Below are positions 63,121-64,000 of a stretch of 64,000 nt of DNA, in pieces. The notes under the pieces were generated by a model. It was not told the DNA's origin. It did no database searches and was given only the letters and a program-made list of their open reading frames with translations. Position numbers and translations under genes: made by a program. Each line of letters opens with the position of its first letter. The first letter of the stretch is position 1. The stretch is from Cannabis sativa (taxonomy: Eukaryota; Streptophyta; Magnoliopsida; Rosales; Cannabaceae): positions 13,203,850-13,267,849 of the forward strand of contig NC_083602.1 in NCBI RefSeq assembly GCF_029168945.1, written 5' to 3'.

Positions 63121-64000
63121 TGTTGGAATTATTTTACCAGGATCTTAGATCTACTCACAAGTATGTTTATTAACATCCTAAATAAGAACTTTCTAAAACG
63201 ATAAATTAAACACGTATAAAGTTTAAGAAACCTTACATTGGGTGCAGCGGAATTAAATGACTCCTTCCGTTCAGATCTCTAACCCTTGTATCCTTTCTGT
63301 AGCAGAGTATTATCAAGATCTGAACCTGGATCTCTTTCTCTGAATCCTTGATGTTGAATCTCCTTTGCTGATGATCTTTCTTCACGATCTTCCTCACTAT
63401 GATTGAGGTATTGCTTGCTGTGTGTGGGCACTACTCTAATCACTAAGGTAGGTTCGAAATATGAAGGAAGAAGAGAGAGAGAGAGTGGCGGCTAGAGAAG
63501 AGAGATAGGAGGCTCAGGTTTTTCTGATGTGAAGTGTGTTATTTTCCTGAAGCCTTCACTATCTATTTATAGCATTCCACTAGGGTTAGGTTTGAATTAT
63601 TTGGCATTAAAATAATAAAAATATCAACTTAAAAAGCCTAAAAAGGTGGCCGGCCATGGCTTAGTGGACTGGGCCTTGATTTTTGCAATTTTGCAATTTT
63701 AACACCTTTTGTATCTGATTTTCTCAAAAATGCCAATTTACTAATTCAACCATTTAAATGCCAATTCTAACTATTTAATAACTATAAATAATTATTAAAT
63801 AATATTGTCATTTATCATATTTATTAATTGAACCATACAAAGTATCATAATTAACAAATATGCCCCTATTAACTCTTTCTTTACAATTTCGCCCTTACTT
63901 AGTGAAAATTTCACAAATAGACATAGTCTAACTTGTGAATTATAATTGATTAATCAAAACCAATTACATGAGTCTTACAAACAATATTATCTCAACTAGT
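63121..64000 (-). mobile_element. Copia LTR (family 1), minus orientation, cut by window end
   Basis: Begins tgttggaattattttaccag and follows the family 1 LTR in reverse for 880 bp to the window edge. Whether it is solo or part of a full element cannot be seen. Confidence 0.9.

Overview
The window is nuclear DNA of a flowering plant. It is AT-rich and intron-rich, all splice sites used are GT-AG, and most of it is nested retrotransposons and DNA transposons. The three intact genes have clear plant families. The dicot-type copia, gypsy, LINE, hAT and CACTA remnants fit a eudicot. A rosid such as a Cannabaceae member is only a guess from the feel of the repeats.

Layout. 1-7 kb: a divergent copia LTR, AT-rich repeats, and a Mutator-like element with ~115-bp inverted ends that contains a TRIM retroelement carrying four LTRs inside one target duplication. 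7.3-16.5 kb, minus strand: an intact 18-exon gene for VPS54, the GARP tethering subunit (1,002 residues). 17.4-20.2 kb: a 2.8-kb hAT element holding a gene-like fragment, a Tourist-like MITE and, inside that, a 194-bp hAT MITE. 20.9-22.8 kb, minus strand: an intact six-exon gene for a nuclear-type zinc-knuckle protein with six CCHC motifs. 23.1-25.3 kb: a 5'-truncated LINE split by a second copy of the 194-bp MITE. 25.8-37 kb: a foldback element, a solo copia LTR, gypsy fragments with a plus-strand antisense-type ORF, and a copia gag remnant interrupted by a solo LTR and a hAT element. 37-38.1 kb: a wall-associated-kinase-like pseudogene. 38.7-42.2 kb, minus strand: an intact six-coding-exon gene for a 944-residue protein resembling the C-terminal part of the chromatin remodeller CHR4 but without chromodomains or helicase. 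44.4-58.5 kb: gypsy LTRs, then a copia LTR interrupted by a complete 10.1-kb copia element of the same family. 58.5 kb to the end: a CACTA terminus with hairpin repeats, a long AT-rich stretch, a 1.15-kb terminal-inverted-repeat element in a TA tract, and another copia LTR cut by the window edge.

The three host genes are all on the minus strand and have unrelated jobs: endosome-to-TGN tethering (VPS54), probable RNA binding (zinc-knuckle protein) and probable chromatin binding (CHR4-like). There is no sign that they work together. All three reconstructed coding sequences have lengths divisible by three with consistent splice phases, so they are probably functional. All coordinates, splice sites and target duplications were read by eye; no alignment or database search was run.
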